Counted from the stretch's first letter, positions 1 to 8,286 are shown. The stretch is DNA of 13,939 nt from Bacteroidota bacterium (GCA_002401055.1 NVRZ01000001.1:1-13939); one strand, 5' to 3'. Numbers and translations: made by a program. The notes: a model not told the origin generated them from the letters alone.

Positions 1-2
1 TG

Positions 3-131
3 TATTTGGGAACTTTCACCCTTGATTTTGCGGCGACAAAGCATCAAATCCTCGGATATACCCCCCAAATTTCTTTGACATACGCCATAGACTCCAAATC
101 AAAAGAAAAACCACCTGAAGTTGTCGAGTAA
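3..131 (+). CDS. C-terminal fragment of an unidentified protein, cut by the left window edge
   Basis: An open frame without stops runs from the window edge to a TAA at 129-131, giving the last 42 residues of a protein. It begins YLGTFTLDFAATKHQ, includes GYTPQISLTYAID, and ends in a charged, proline-containing tail (SKEKPPEVVE). The alternating hydrophobic and polar residues of QISLTYAI would suit a final beta strand of an outer-membrane barrel, but that is inference and the family is not recognised. The stop codon directly abuts the ATG of the next gene (TAAATG), which argues that this frame is real and that the two genes are co-transcribed and translationally coupled. The opposite-strand frame over 44-253 is judged a shadow. 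Confidence 0.6.
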   Translation, partial: YLGTFTLDFAATKHQILGYTPQISLTYAIDSKSKEKPPEVVE

Positions 132-2273
132 ATGAGACGAGCATTACTGGCCAGTATAATGATCTTTGCGGTGAATATAGTCTTTGCCCAAGACAAAAAT
201 GATTTCGAAGAAACAGAATTTATTGAGGCTATTGTAGAGTTCTTTCTGGACAATAATGAGGACAGTGATTTGGATTATGCTTCATTATATGATGACTTCA
301 CGGACCTGTATCGTCGGCCCCTTAACTTAAATCACGCATCAAAAGATGAGCTTGATGGTTTGTATATCCTAAACGATTTACAGATCAATAATCTGTTGCT
401 GCATATTGAAACGGTTGGAAAATTGATGAGCACCCTTGAGCTGCAGTCTGTAACGGGTTTTGACCTGGAAACCATAAGAAAGATTTTACCATTTGTAAAA
501 GTTAGTATGGAATTTGACCAACCAAGATTAAATCCCAAAGAGATACTAAGCAATGGAAAGCATGAAGTGTTTATTCGTTACACAAGAATAATTGAAGATC
601 AGAAAGGATACTCGCCACCTGACACAAATAATGACGGGTCGCTTACAACCAGGTATTTAGGTTCACCGGATAAAATATATACGCGTTATAGATTCAAGTA
701 TGCGACCAATATTAGCATTGGATTCGTGGGTGAAAAAGATGCAGGAGAAGAATTTTATAGCGGCACCAACAAGGTGAATAACTGGTATGAGTTTTATAAA
801 GGATTTGATTTTTATTCGGGGCATATATTCTTAAAAAACATTGGTCCCTTGAAGCATTTGGCGATAGGAGATTATCAACTGCAAATTGGTCAGGGCCTAA
901 CCATATGGTCTGGATTTGCAAGAAATGGCAGTAAAACCAACGATGTAGTTGCGATAAAAAGAAACGCCCAAATACTTAGACCCTACACATCAGTTAACGA
1001 GAGCGACTTTCTAAGAGGTGTAGCTACGACCTTAACATACAAAGGCTTAGAGCTAACAGGCTTTTATTCTCAAAAAAAGGTAGACGCAAATATTTCGATT
1101 ATTGACAGCCTATCAGATGAAATTCAAGAGGTGTCTTCCATTCAGATAACGGGTTTTCATAGAACGGAATCTGAAGTGTTCGATGAGCGGTCAATATTAG
1201 AACAGCTGTATGGCGGACGTTTGGGCTATAGCAGAAGAAATTTGAATTTAGGCCTAACCGTAGTCAGCTCGGTGCTTTCAACAGAGCTTAATAGAAATTT
1301 GAGAACCTACAACCAGTTTGAATTCTCCGCCAAGCAAAACTTGAATCTGGGACTGGATTATAATTATGTTTTTCAGAACATGAATTTTTTCGGAGAATTA
1401 TCCATGAGTCAAAACGGGGGCATTGCACAATTACATGGCTTAATCATGAGCATGGATCCAAGGCTAACACTAACGGTGCTTTACCGAAATTACCAACGCG
1501 ATTATCAATCCAGGCACGCCAAGGGATTTGGGGAAACGGCGAAAACATCAAATGAAAAGGGAGTTTACATGGGGGTTGAGATAAAGCCGAACACTAAATG
1601 GACGATTCGGTCCTATTACGACATATTTACTTTTCCTTGGCTTAGAAGCACTGTTGATGCACCGTCTAGAGGCAACGAACTCTTGGCAGAGTTGGCCTTT
1701 AAGCCAAACAAGAAAATGGAAATGTACCTGAGATACAGGAAAGAGATGAAAGAACAAAACACACGAGGTGATGAAATCGGGGTTGACTTCATTGAAGACA
1801 GGAAAAGGCAATTGCTTAGATACGACATCAGGTATAAGATAACGGAAAGCCTAAAGCTTCGCAACAGGGTGGATTTAGCAGACTACAGCCTTGGAGACAA
1901 CCCCAAGGAAAGTGGGTACATGATCATGCAGGATGTAACGTATAAGCCGCCCAAGAGTCCTGTGTCGCTAACATTGCGTTACGCCTTATTTGAGACTGAA
2001 TCGTCGAATGCAAGGATATACATGTATGAGCACGATGTGCTTTATGCCTCGTACATTCATTCCTTTAGCGGAAAGGGAAGTAGGTTTTATGTGGTGTTGC
2101 GGTACAAGGTAGTACGCGGAATAGACGTTTGGCTTAAATACTCGCAAGTGTATTATGTGAATGCAGGTAGTGTTAACTTTACGGAGGGCGGCGACGTCAT
2201 TGGGTCTAGTCTAAATACGGTTCAAGGAAGCATCCTTTCAGAAATAAAAGCTCAGATAAGATTTAAATTTTAA
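132..2273 (+). CDS. Secreted helix-hairpin-helix protein with a predicted outer-membrane beta-barrel
   Basis: 713 residues. Residues 1-20 form a signal peptide (MRRALLASIMIFAVNIVFAQ), with cleavage likely after AQ. Residues about 64-122 resemble the ComEA-type double helix-hairpin-helix: NLNHASKDEL matches the usual N-x-N-x-A-x-x-x-x-L start, and SVTGFDLETIRKI matches the second hairpin. The first hairpin lacks the usual PGIG turn (YILNDLQ instead), so DNA binding is doubtful. From about residue 140 the chain is rich in aromatic residues with alternating polarity and turn-like Asn/Gly segments. It ends in IRFKF, a terminal phenylalanine as in many outer-membrane barrels. Similar proteins are commonly annotated in Bacteroidota only as helix-hairpin-helix domain-containing; their function is not established to my knowledge. 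The ATG directly follows the upstream stop, and a 147-residue gene follows 15 bases downstream. Confidence 0.85.
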   Translation: MRRALLASIMIFAVNIVFAQDKNDFEETEFIEAIVEFFLDNNEDSDLDYASLYDDFTDLYRRPLNLNHASKDELDGLYILNDLQINNLLLHIETVGKLMSTLELQSVTGFDLETIRKILPFVKVSMEFDQPRLNPKEILSNGKHEVFIRYTRIIEDQKGYSPPDTNNDGSLTTRYLGSPDKIYTRYRFKYATNISIGFVGEKDAGEEFYSGTNKVNNWYEFYKGFDFYSGHIFLKNIGPLKHLAIGDYQLQIGQGLTIWSGFARNGSKTNDVVAIKRNAQILRPYTSVNESDFLRGVATTLTYKGLELTGFYSQKKVDANISIIDSLSDEIQEVSSIQITGFHRTESEVFDERSILEQLYGGRLGYSRRNLNLGLTVVSSVLSTELNRNLRTYNQFEFSAKQNLNLGLDYNYVFQNMNFFGELSMSQNGGIAQLHGLIMSMDPRLTLTVLYRNYQRDYQSRHAKGFGETAKTSNEKGVYMGVEIKPNTKWTIRSYYDIFTFPWLRSTVDAPSRGNELLAELAFKPNKKMEMYLRYRKEMKEQNTRGDEIGVDFIEDRKRQLLRYDIRYKITESLKLRNRVDLADYSLGDNPKESGYMIMQDVTYKPPKSPVSLTLRYALFETESSNARIYMYEHDVLYASYIHSFSGKGSRFYVVLRYKVVRGIDVWLKYSQVYYVNAGSVNFTEGGDVIGSSLNTVQGSILSEIKAQIRFKF

Positions 2274-2288
2274 TCGTATTATTGAACG

Positions 2289-2732
2289 ATGTCACAAGAG
2301 CCATATCAAATAAAAACACCTGCTATTCCTTCTGGTCCGGAATACTATTTTACCACGGATAGCGGCGTGGATTACGAAGTTAGATTTGGCAGGAAGCAAG
2401 ATAACATCCTTGCAGCGTCAATTGTTTTTGGAGTGCTTAATGAAGAGTTTGATCAGGATGAGGCGGGAGAGTATGTTGTGGTAAATCGAGGTGAAATGTA
2501 TCGGGTAATGGCCACAGTGTCTAGCGCAATTCAGATGTATATGAAGGAACACCCCAGGATGATGTCTTATGAATTTACTGGCGAGAATAGACAGCACGAA
2601 GGTGATGGAACAACACAAATTACAGCCAGAACCAGAATGTTCTTGAGGTATGTCGAGCGTATATTTGGAGGTGGCTGGAAACCCGTGATAAGTGGCAATA
2701 CCGTTACCGTTGTTAGAACCTCTATGCGCTAA
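2289..2732 (+). CDS. Conserved-looking hypothetical protein, 147 residues
   Basis: A small soluble protein with no signal peptide or membrane segment. The N-terminal part (residues about 18-50) looks like beta strands (YYFTTDSGVDYEVRF, then ILAASIVFGVLNEEF). It is followed by a helix around 68-87 (MYRVMATVSSAIQMYMKEHP), a strand MMSYEFTG, a helix in the segment RTRMFLRYVERIF, and a closing strand TVTVVRT. This order (strand pair, helix, strand, helix, strand) recalls small proteins of unknown function seen in marine phages and their hosts, but that is a resemblance from memory and no function follows. It starts 15 bases after the preceding gene and probably shares its transcript. Its stop lies 14 bases from the convergent aroA stop, leaving no room for a conventional terminator. 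Confidence 0.75.
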   Translation: MSQEPYQIKTPAIPSGPEYYFTTDSGVDYEVRFGRKQDNILAASIVFGVLNEEFDQDEAGEYVVVNRGEMYRVMATVSSAIQMYMKEHPRMMSYEFTGENRQHEGDGTTQITARTRMFLRYVERIFGGGWKPVISGNTVTVVRTSMR

Positions 2733-2746
2733 GAATAAATATTATA

Positions 2747-3976
2747 TCAAGAGGAAGGTGCAACTTCAATTCCAACCGATCTAAGATCATCCCAAAAGTC
2801 TGGGTATGATTTTGAAGTTACTTCCGGGTTATCAATCTCAATATTTTCATGTAAGAGGCAAAGGGGGGCAAGAGACATTGCCAAGCGATGGTCTTTATAG
2901 GTTTCAAAGCTCAGGGCAGAATTTACTGGCATGGCATTAATTCTTGTTCGAATAGCTCTATCAGAAATACGGTCAAGCTCAACACCTATTTTACCCAGCT
3001 CTTTCTGAAGTGAGTTAATTCTGTCGGACTCTTTTATTTTTAAACTTTCAATTCCCGTAAAGAGGCCCGGCACGCCCAAGGCGGCAGAGGTAACGATTAT
3101 AGCTGGGGCCAAATCCGGGCAATCTGTAAAGTCAAACCCAAATTCATCAACTACCTCGCCAGATTTTGTAAGCTTGGCACCAGACTCATTAAACTCGGTT
3201 CGAACACCCAGCATACCGAATATAGAAGCAACAATCGAATCTCCCTGAATGGATTGGGCAGTGAGCCCTTGAAGGGTGATGTCAGCGCTTTTTGCCAATG
3301 CCACCATTGAATACCAATAGGAGGCAGCGCTCCAATCAGCCTCCACATCAATACTGGTTTCTGTGAGCTTCCCGGGACGGATTTTGATCTTGTTGTCTTT
3401 CCATTTGGAATTTATTCCAAGCGATTCAAGCAACTTCAGAGTCATTAAGATATAGGGCCGGGAAGATATTTTGCCACTAAACTCTATTGAGAGTGGCCCG
3501 GAAATTACCGGCGATATCAATAGTAAGGCGCTGATAAACTGGCTACTTACCGATCCGTCTATCACAAGCTCACCACCATGCAGCACACCGCCGATTATTT
3601 TTAAAGGCGGGAAACCTTCAGTGCCAGAATATTCAATTTGTGCTCCCAATTGCCGCAGCGCATCAACTAAAATTCCGATAGGTCGTTCGTGCATTCGCTC
3701 GGTGCCAGCCAACGAATATTCCCCCGGAATAGTTGCCAGGTAGGCTGTTAAAAACCTCATTACGGTTCCCGCATCTCGCACATCAAGGGCCTTACTTTTA
3801 GATTCTAAAAGCGCCTTCATAGTAATGGTATCATCAGCTTCTGATAAGCGATTGATATTAACCAGATCACCAGATAACGCATTAATCATGAGCAACCTAT
3901 TGCTTATGCTCTTGGAGGCAGGGAGCGCAATACTTCCTTTTATTGACCCACCACCACATGATATTTTATAGATCAC
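2747..3976 (-). CDS. aroA: 3-phosphoshikimate 1-carboxyvinyltransferase (EPSP synthase)
   Basis: 409 residues (E. coli AroA has 427). This cytosolic enzyme transfers the enolpyruvyl group of PEP to shikimate 3-phosphate, the sixth step to chorismate. Visible motifs: SKSISNR at 21-27 (K22, S23 and R27, same numbering as E. coli), DAGTVMRF at 68-75, RMHERPI at 94-100, SSQFISALL at 144-152, DCPDLAPA at 285-292 with the likely catalytic D288, KESDR at 315-319 with E316, KDHRLAM at 361-367, and KSYPDF at 389-394. The family motif usually written N-A-G-T-x-M-R-P reads D-A-G-T-V-M-R-F here; the proline is the residue equivalent to E. coli P101, a site linked to glyphosate response. The start overlaps the end of aroB by 11 bases, so the two are one transcription unit with aroB first. 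Confidence 0.97.
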   Translation of the reverse strand: MIYKISCGGGSIKGSIALPASKSISNRLLMINALSGDLVNINRLSEADDTITMKALLESKSKALDVRDAGTVMRFLTAYLATIPGEYSLAGTERMHERPIGILVDALRQLGAQIEYSGTEGFPPLKIIGGVLHGGELVIDGSVSSQFISALLLISPVISGPLSIEFSGKISSRPYILMTLKLLESLGINSKWKDNKIKIRPGKLTETSIDVEADWSAASYWYSMVALAKSADITLQGLTAQSIQGDSIVASIFGMLGVRTEFNESGAKLTKSGEVVDEFGFDFTDCPDLAPAIIVTSAALGVPGLFTGIESLKIKESDRINSLQKELGKIGVELDRISDRAIRTRINAMPVNSALSFETYKDHRLAMSLAPLCLLHENIEIDNPEVTSKSYPDFWDDLRSVGIEVAPSS

Positions 3977-5063
3977 GATAAAAATTTAGCGCTTCTGAAA
4001 TTATTTTAGTCTCTGTATATTGGTCGATCACAGCGGATCCAATACTGTTGAGTAACGTAAAATTGATGTTGGAACTTGTATTTTTTTTGTCGTGGCGCAT
4101 TAGTTCTATCAACATCGAATCATTCGGTTTTGATAAATCGTATTTCTCAAATATTGAAAGTATTACACTGGAAATTTGATTGAGTTCTTCTAAATCAAGC
4201 CCTAAAACAACCGTAGAAATATAAGCCTCACAGATCATACCTATTGCGACAGCCTCGCCATGTGTTATTGGGTTGCTGTCGTTTTGGAGAGAGAAAGCCT
4301 CCAAGGCATGACCAATCGTGTGGCCAAAGTTCAAAACTTTTCTAATGCCTTGTTCTTTTGGGTCCTCCACTACAATAGTATTTTTAATGACCAATGCCTT
4401 TTCTATAATATCCGTCCAGTTCGATTCGCTGTATTCAGTAAGAAGAGAGGCGTTGTCTTTTGCAGACTTCCACAGCTCTCTATCTGAAATGAGTCCATAT
4501 TTTAGAATTTCGGCATAACCTGATTTGAGCTGCTGATGGTTCAGTGTTCTAAGAAAATCTGGAATTACGAAAACTGCAACAGGATTCACAATTAATCCAA
4601 CTTGATTTTTCACAGCTAAAAGATCAATACCTGTCTTTCCGCCAATAGACGCATCTGCCTGGCCCAGCAGTGTCGTGGGTATGTTAATGAAGTCGATCCC
4701 GCGCTTAAACGTAGAGGCAGCAAAGCCACCAATGTCGGAGATAAGTCCGCCGCCCAGGTTGATTAGTAACGACCTGCGCGTTGAGCCGTTGCTTTGCAAT
4801 GCTTCCCAGATTTCTGCCAAGGTGCCGACGTTTTTGTTCGCTTCCCCAGAGGGAATTCGCACGAGCGCAGCGTTGACCAGTGAAGGCGCATTATCATACA
4901 AGGCTGGCAGACACTGTTTCTCCGTATTTTCATCCAGCAGAATGTTAATGGATGAATAGGTGTTTGAGGCGCGCTCAATAAACATGGATAAGGCACTCCA
5001 GGCATTAGATCCATGGAAGATGCTATACCCATTAGCAACTATTTTTTCAGCTGAGATTGGCAT
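3966..5063 (-). CDS. aroB: 3-dehydroquinate synthase
   Basis: 365 residues, normal length. This NAD- and divalent-metal-dependent cytosolic enzyme converts DAHP to 3-dehydroquinate, the second shikimate-pathway step. The NAD-binding glycine-rich segment is INLGGGLISDIGGF (about 101-114). It is followed by KRGIDFINIPTTLLGQADAS (120-139) and GGKTGID (141-147). The three metal ligands fall in the usual places: E185 in SGYAEILKYG, H248 in NFGHTIGHALE, and H268 in THGEAVAIGM. The start MPISAEKIV is the only sensible one near the upstream gap. aroB is first in the aroB-aroA pair and faces away from the proline dehydrogenase gene across a 115-base divergent gap, which should hold its promoter. A minus-strand TTAATTTG in that gap is one mismatch from the Bacteroidota -7 element but has no clear partner. 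Confidence 0.97.
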   Translation of the reverse strand: MPISAEKIVANGYSIFHGSNAWSALSMFIERASNTYSSINILLDENTEKQCLPALYDNAPSLVNAALVRIPSGEANKNVGTLAEIWEALQSNGSTRRSLLINLGGGLISDIGGFAASTFKRGIDFINIPTTLLGQADASIGGKTGIDLLAVKNQVGLIVNPVAVFVIPDFLRTLNHQQLKSGYAEILKYGLISDRELWKSAKDNASLLTEYSESNWTDIIEKALVIKNTIVVEDPKEQGIRKVLNFGHTIGHALEAFSLQNDSNPITHGEAVAIGMICEAYISTVVLGLDLEELNQISSVILSIFEKYDLSKPNDSMLIELMRHDKKNTSSNINFTLLNSIGSAVIDQYTETKIISEALNFYRDL

Positions 5064-5149
5064 AAATAAACTTTGTTTTACAAATTAACGAAGTAATGGC
5101 ATATAAACTCATTTCTGTCTATGATGGAAGAGAATCATATATCGGCTCA

Positions 5150-5178
5150 TTTGTTTCATTAACAATTATATTTGCTGC
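5150..5178 (+). promoter_or_regulatory. Possible Bacteroidota-type promoter directly before the proline dehydrogenase start
   Basis: TATATTTG at 5167-5174 matches the Bacteroidota -7 consensus TAnnTTTG exactly. A TTTG lies at 5150-5153, but the 13-base spacing is shorter than the usual 17-23. The -7 box ends four bases before the ATG at 5179, so a transcript from it would start at or next to the start codon and have almost no leader. It may be chance in AT-rich sequence. Confidence 0.3.
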
Positions 5179-6348
5179 ATGGTTTCGTTCGACAATACCG
5201 AGATAGCTTTTTCGAGTAAAAGCAACAGTGATATTAATCGCGCATACTTACTTTTTAAGCTGATTGGCAACAACAGCCTGGTAAATCTGGGCAAGACTGC
5301 AACTCAAATCGCAATTGGACTGCATTTGCCCATTGAGGGAATGGTAAAGGCTACCATATTCAAACAATTCTGCGGAGGAACAGACCTTAAAACCTGTGAT
5401 AAAACGATTGACGATTTAGCTAAGTTTAATATCGGAACCATTTTAAACTATTCCGCAGAAGGCAATGAAACCGAGAGTGATTTTGCCCGCGCAATGAGTG
5501 AGGTTCTGTCAACAATTGATCTGGCTCATCGGAATCCTAAAATTCCATTTTGTGTATTTAAGGTTACGGGAATTGCCCGATTCGATTTATTGGCGAAGGT
5601 CTCGGCTCAAGCCGAGCTTTCGGAGGCAGAAAGAAAAGAGTATGAAATAGTTGAACAGAGAGTAGAGGAAATTTGTAGCAAGGCAAGCGAGCTGGGGGTC
5701 AGGGTGTTTATAGATGCAGAGGAAAGCTGGATACAACAAGCAATTGACGACCTCGCAACAAACGCGATGCAGAAGCATAACCGGGAGAAGCCGCTTATAT
5801 ACAACACTATACAGATGTACAGGTCAGATAGGCTGGAGTTTCTCAAAGACGCTATTTTAAAGGCGAAAAATGAAAATTACTTTTTAGCCATTAAGCTTGT
5901 GAGGGGTGCCTATATGGAGAAGGAGCGGGAAAGGGCATCGGCAAAGAATTATGATTCACCCATTCATGTGTCCAAAAAGAACACGGATATGGATTATGAA
6001 CGTGCCTTGCGCCTTTTGGTTGAAAACAGTAAACATGTTGCAACTTGCGCAGGTACTCACAATGAAAAAAGCTGTCAGGACCTAATCAAGATTATGGAAG
6101 ATCATGGGATTAGCAAAATAGACACAAACATTTACTTTGCACAACTACTGGGGATGAGTGATCAGATTAGTTACAATCTTGCTAGTGCAGGATATAACAT
6201 TGCCAAGTTTGTCCCTTATGGGCCAGTAAAAGAGGTAATTCCATACCTTATCAGGAGAGCGGAAGAAAACACCGCCATGGCAGGACAGGTAGGTAGGGAG
6301 CTGGCACTTATTATGCAGGAAAAAAAGCGACGCAAATCAAATAATTAA
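5179..6348 (+). CDS. Proline dehydrogenase, stand-alone (FAD-dependent)
   Basis: 389 residues. It oxidises L-proline to pyrroline-5-carboxylate with FAD, passing electrons to the membrane quinone pool. The PRODH barrel motifs are in order: FKVTGIARFDLL at 127-138, VFIDAEESW at 176-184, NTIQMYRSDRLEFL at 209-222, KLVRGAYMEKE at 239-249, THNEKSC at 293-299, FAQLLGMSD at 320-328, and YLIRRAEENT at 356-365, the conserved C-terminal proline-binding helix. There is no aldehyde dehydrogenase or ribbon-helix-helix domain, so this is the monofunctional type rather than a PutA fusion; P5C dehydrogenase must be encoded elsewhere. The N-terminus MVSFDNTEIAFSSKSN reads like the usual start of Bacteroidota homologues, supporting the ATG at 5179. 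It is co-directional with the sulfotransferase group, but a functional link is not evident. Confidence 0.95.
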   Translation: MVSFDNTEIAFSSKSNSDINRAYLLFKLIGNNSLVNLGKTATQIAIGLHLPIEGMVKATIFKQFCGGTDLKTCDKTIDDLAKFNIGTILNYSAEGNETESDFARAMSEVLSTIDLAHRNPKIPFCVFKVTGIARFDLLAKVSAQAELSEAERKEYEIVEQRVEEICSKASELGVRVFIDAEESWIQQAIDDLATNAMQKHNREKPLIYNTIQMYRSDRLEFLKDAILKAKNENYFLAIKLVRGAYMEKERERASAKNYDSPIHVSKKNTDMDYERALRLLVENSKHVATCAGTHNEKSCQDLIKIMEDHGISKIDTNIYFAQLLGMSDQISYNLASAGYNIAKFVPYGPVKEVIPYLIRRAEENTAMAGQVGRELALIMQEKKRRKSNN

Positions 6349-6424
6349 AATTATTAGCAGCAAACTACATCTTACCCTCAGGAAAAATGCCTTCATCCTA
6401 TTTAGCATTCTAACCAGCTTCAAT

Positions 6425-7399
6425 TTGTCGGCGTACTATGTGCTCTGGATCAAATTTCTACAGTTACTGTTTTTGCCCATTGACCTAATTCTAGGCTTTG
6501 TAGAAAAGGTATTCCTTCCTAAAATGGCTGCCTTAGATCAACCAATAGTTTTTGTGGTTGGCATTCACCGTACCGGATCAACATTTGTGTCGCAGGTGCT
6601 GGCCGACTGCTTTCCCTTTGCGTTAGTGGGTAACCACAACACCTTGTTCCCGAGATCAAAGTATTTCATTCATCTGCTGTTCAAGCGATTTTATAAAAAG
6701 GGCAAGTTCAAAAACAAGAGCTACAAAAGTTACTATGGCATCTCGCGGGGCTTCTATTCAATAGGAGACAGTTATGAAATATGGGATAAATGGATGGGTA
6801 AGAGCCATTACTATAAACCGGATGAGATTTCAATTAAAAAGAGATCGGAAATGATAGATTATTTCGCCTACCTGAGCAAAAGCTGGGGCAAGACGATTAT
6901 TGCGAAGAACAACAGAAATATGCTCATGATTGGAGAGCTCCAAGAGATTTTCCCGAACGCATTTTTTGTGATCGTTAACCGAGGGCGCGCTGATGTTATT
7001 CAATCGACGATTCAGGCGAGCAAAGACTTTTTCGGCAGCGATGAATATATGTGGGGCCTCCGACCGACTAAGGAGTTCTCTATGGGCGATTACGACAGTA
7101 AAATGGAAGCGTATTGTAGGCAATACATCGAACTGGAAAAAGTACTGCAGGAGCAACTTCAGGGGCTGGATCCAGATAAATACATAGAGGTTCAGTATGA
7201 AGAGTTTTGTTCTGATCCCGTAAGGCATCTGGATTTGATAAAGGACAAAATATCAGTTGCTCAAGGCACGACCCTTGTGGCCAACACAGCTGATGGGCTT
7301 TCATATAAATCATCCCAAAGATTATCGGACTCAGTACTGGTATCGCAAATAGAGACAATGTTAGCTGAAGTTGATCACAAGGCAAGCAACAGATCATGA
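6425..7399 (+). CDS. Sulfotransferase family protein (PAPS-dependent), start uncertain
   Basis: 324 residues from a TTG start. The family transfers sulfate from PAPS to hydroxyl or amino groups. The 5'-phosphosulfate loop is VVGIHRTGSTFVSQVL (44-59), the middle KNNRNMLMI (161-169) precedes a helix and strand, and the 3'-phosphate site is VIVNRGRADVIQS (182-194) with R186 and S194. The N-terminus before the loop is hydrophobic (WIKFLQLLFLPIDLILGFVE, 8-27), suggesting membrane association. No ATG, GTG or TTG occurs in frame upstream of 6425, yet the frame is open back to 6293. It reads as sensible protein from an ATT at 6344 overlapping the putative proline dehydrogenase stop: a 27-residue extension with K-L-H-L-T-L-R-K-N and a hydrophobic stretch. 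A shorter start is M34 at 6524. The gene overlaps the next by 4 bases (ATGA). The acceptor is unknown. Confidence 0.85.
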   Translation: MSAYYVLWIKFLQLLFLPIDLILGFVEKVFLPKMAALDQPIVFVVGIHRTGSTFVSQVLADCFPFALVGNHNTLFPRSKYFIHLLFKRFYKKGKFKNKSYKSYYGISRGFYSIGDSYEIWDKWMGKSHYYKPDEISIKKRSEMIDYFAYLSKSWGKTIIAKNNRNMLMIGELQEIFPNAFFVIVNRGRADVIQSTIQASKDFFGSDEYMWGLRPTKEFSMGDYDSKMEAYCRQYIELEKVLQEQLQGLDPDKYIEVQYEEFCSDPVRHLDLIKDKISVAQGTTLVANTADGLSYKSSQRLSDSVLVSQIETMLAEVDHKASNRS

Positions 7400-8265
7400 A
7401 CTGGAATCAACTTAAGAAACCGATTAAGTTCATTTTAAAGCTCGGAATTACGCTTCTTGCCCTGGCGTTTGTTTTTAGAAATTTGGACATCAAAGCGCTT
7501 GTTCTGACCATTGAGCAGGCAGATATAATGTGGATTCTTGGCGCGCTCATCGTTTTCTTTGCTTCAAAGTACGTAGAGGCAATAAGGCTCAATTTCTTTT
7601 TCAAGGCGAAGAACCTGGTCTTAACTCAGGGCCTGAACTTTAAACTATACTTATTGGGGATGTTCTATAATCTGTTTTTCCCGGGTGGAATAGGGGGCGA
7701 CTCATACAAAGCGTACTGGCTGACAAAAAACTATTCAATTGATTTGAAGTCGGTGATTTCCTCGCTGATCTTTAATCGTATTAATGGATTAATCGCGCTA
7801 TGTGTGCTGATTGCCTTGAGCGTTCAGGTGATATCGTTTGAGCAAACTTACATCGTCTGGGTATTGGCCGGAATACCTCTGGCATATGCATCCTACATCA
7901 CAGCTATTCGACGGTTCTTTGCGGACTATAAAGAATCAGTTTTTATTACCAGTCTTATATCGCTGCTGTTGCAGGGAATGCAGTTATTGACAATCCACCT
8001 TATTCTGGTAGGGCTAGGTGTTGGGGGCGGATATGAAGATTATTGGTTCATATATCTGATATCAGGAATCGCTTTCATAATTCCTGTAACAGTCGGAGGG
8101 GTAGGCTCTAGGGAGGTGGTTTTTTTCTACGGATCACAATTACTTGAAATAGATTTGAGCGTAGCGATAACGCTCAGCTTAATTTTATACTGTATGCGGG
8201 CGATGGTTTCTCTGTTTGGGGCATATTATGTGCTGTCACCAGATAAATTAAAGCTAAATTCATAA
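7396..8265 (+). CDS. Flippase-like multi-pass membrane protein (AglD/MprF-type, UPF0104-like)
   Basis: 289 residues, mostly membrane-embedded. Hydrophobic segments lie at about 12-28, 45-62, 84-97, 131-149, 152-170, 183-206, 217-232 and 255-280. The family marks are NLFFPGGIGGDSYKAYW (92-108) and PVTVGGVGSREVVFF (230-244), the paired glycine-rich motifs of the LPG_synthase_TM/flippase-like domain found in MprF N-termini and archaeal AglD-related proteins. It lacks the MprF aminoacyltransferase domain, so only a lipid- or lipid-linked-sugar-translocation-type role is suggested by the family; its cargo is unknown. The ATG overlaps the sulfotransferase stop (ATGA, 7396-7399), so translation is probably coupled, which ties it to sulfated or otherwise modified lipids. 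The TMTC-like gene begins 21 bases downstream. Confidence 0.88.
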   Translation: MNWNQLKKPIKFILKLGITLLALAFVFRNLDIKALVLTIEQADIMWILGALIVFFASKYVEAIRLNFFFKAKNLVLTQGLNFKLYLLGMFYNLFFPGGIGGDSYKAYWLTKNYSIDLKSVISSLIFNRINGLIALCVLIALSVQVISFEQTYIVWVLAGIPLAYASYITAIRRFFADYKESVFITSLISLLLQGMQLLTIHLILVGLGVGGGYEDYWFIYLISGIAFIIPVTVGGVGSREVVFFYGSQLLEIDLSVAITLSLILYCMRAMVSLFGAYYVLSPDKLKLNS

Positions 8266-8286
8266 GCATATTATCAGGAAAAACAG

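Noticed and set aside
44..253. Minus-strand 69-residue frame at the left edge
   Set aside because: It overlaps the plus-strand partial gene and the signal peptide of the barrel protein; the plus-strand reading is far more protein-like.
6830..7228. Minus-strand 132-residue frame inside the sulfotransferase
   Set aside because: It is antisense to a gene with clear PAPS-site motifs and has no recognisable domain.
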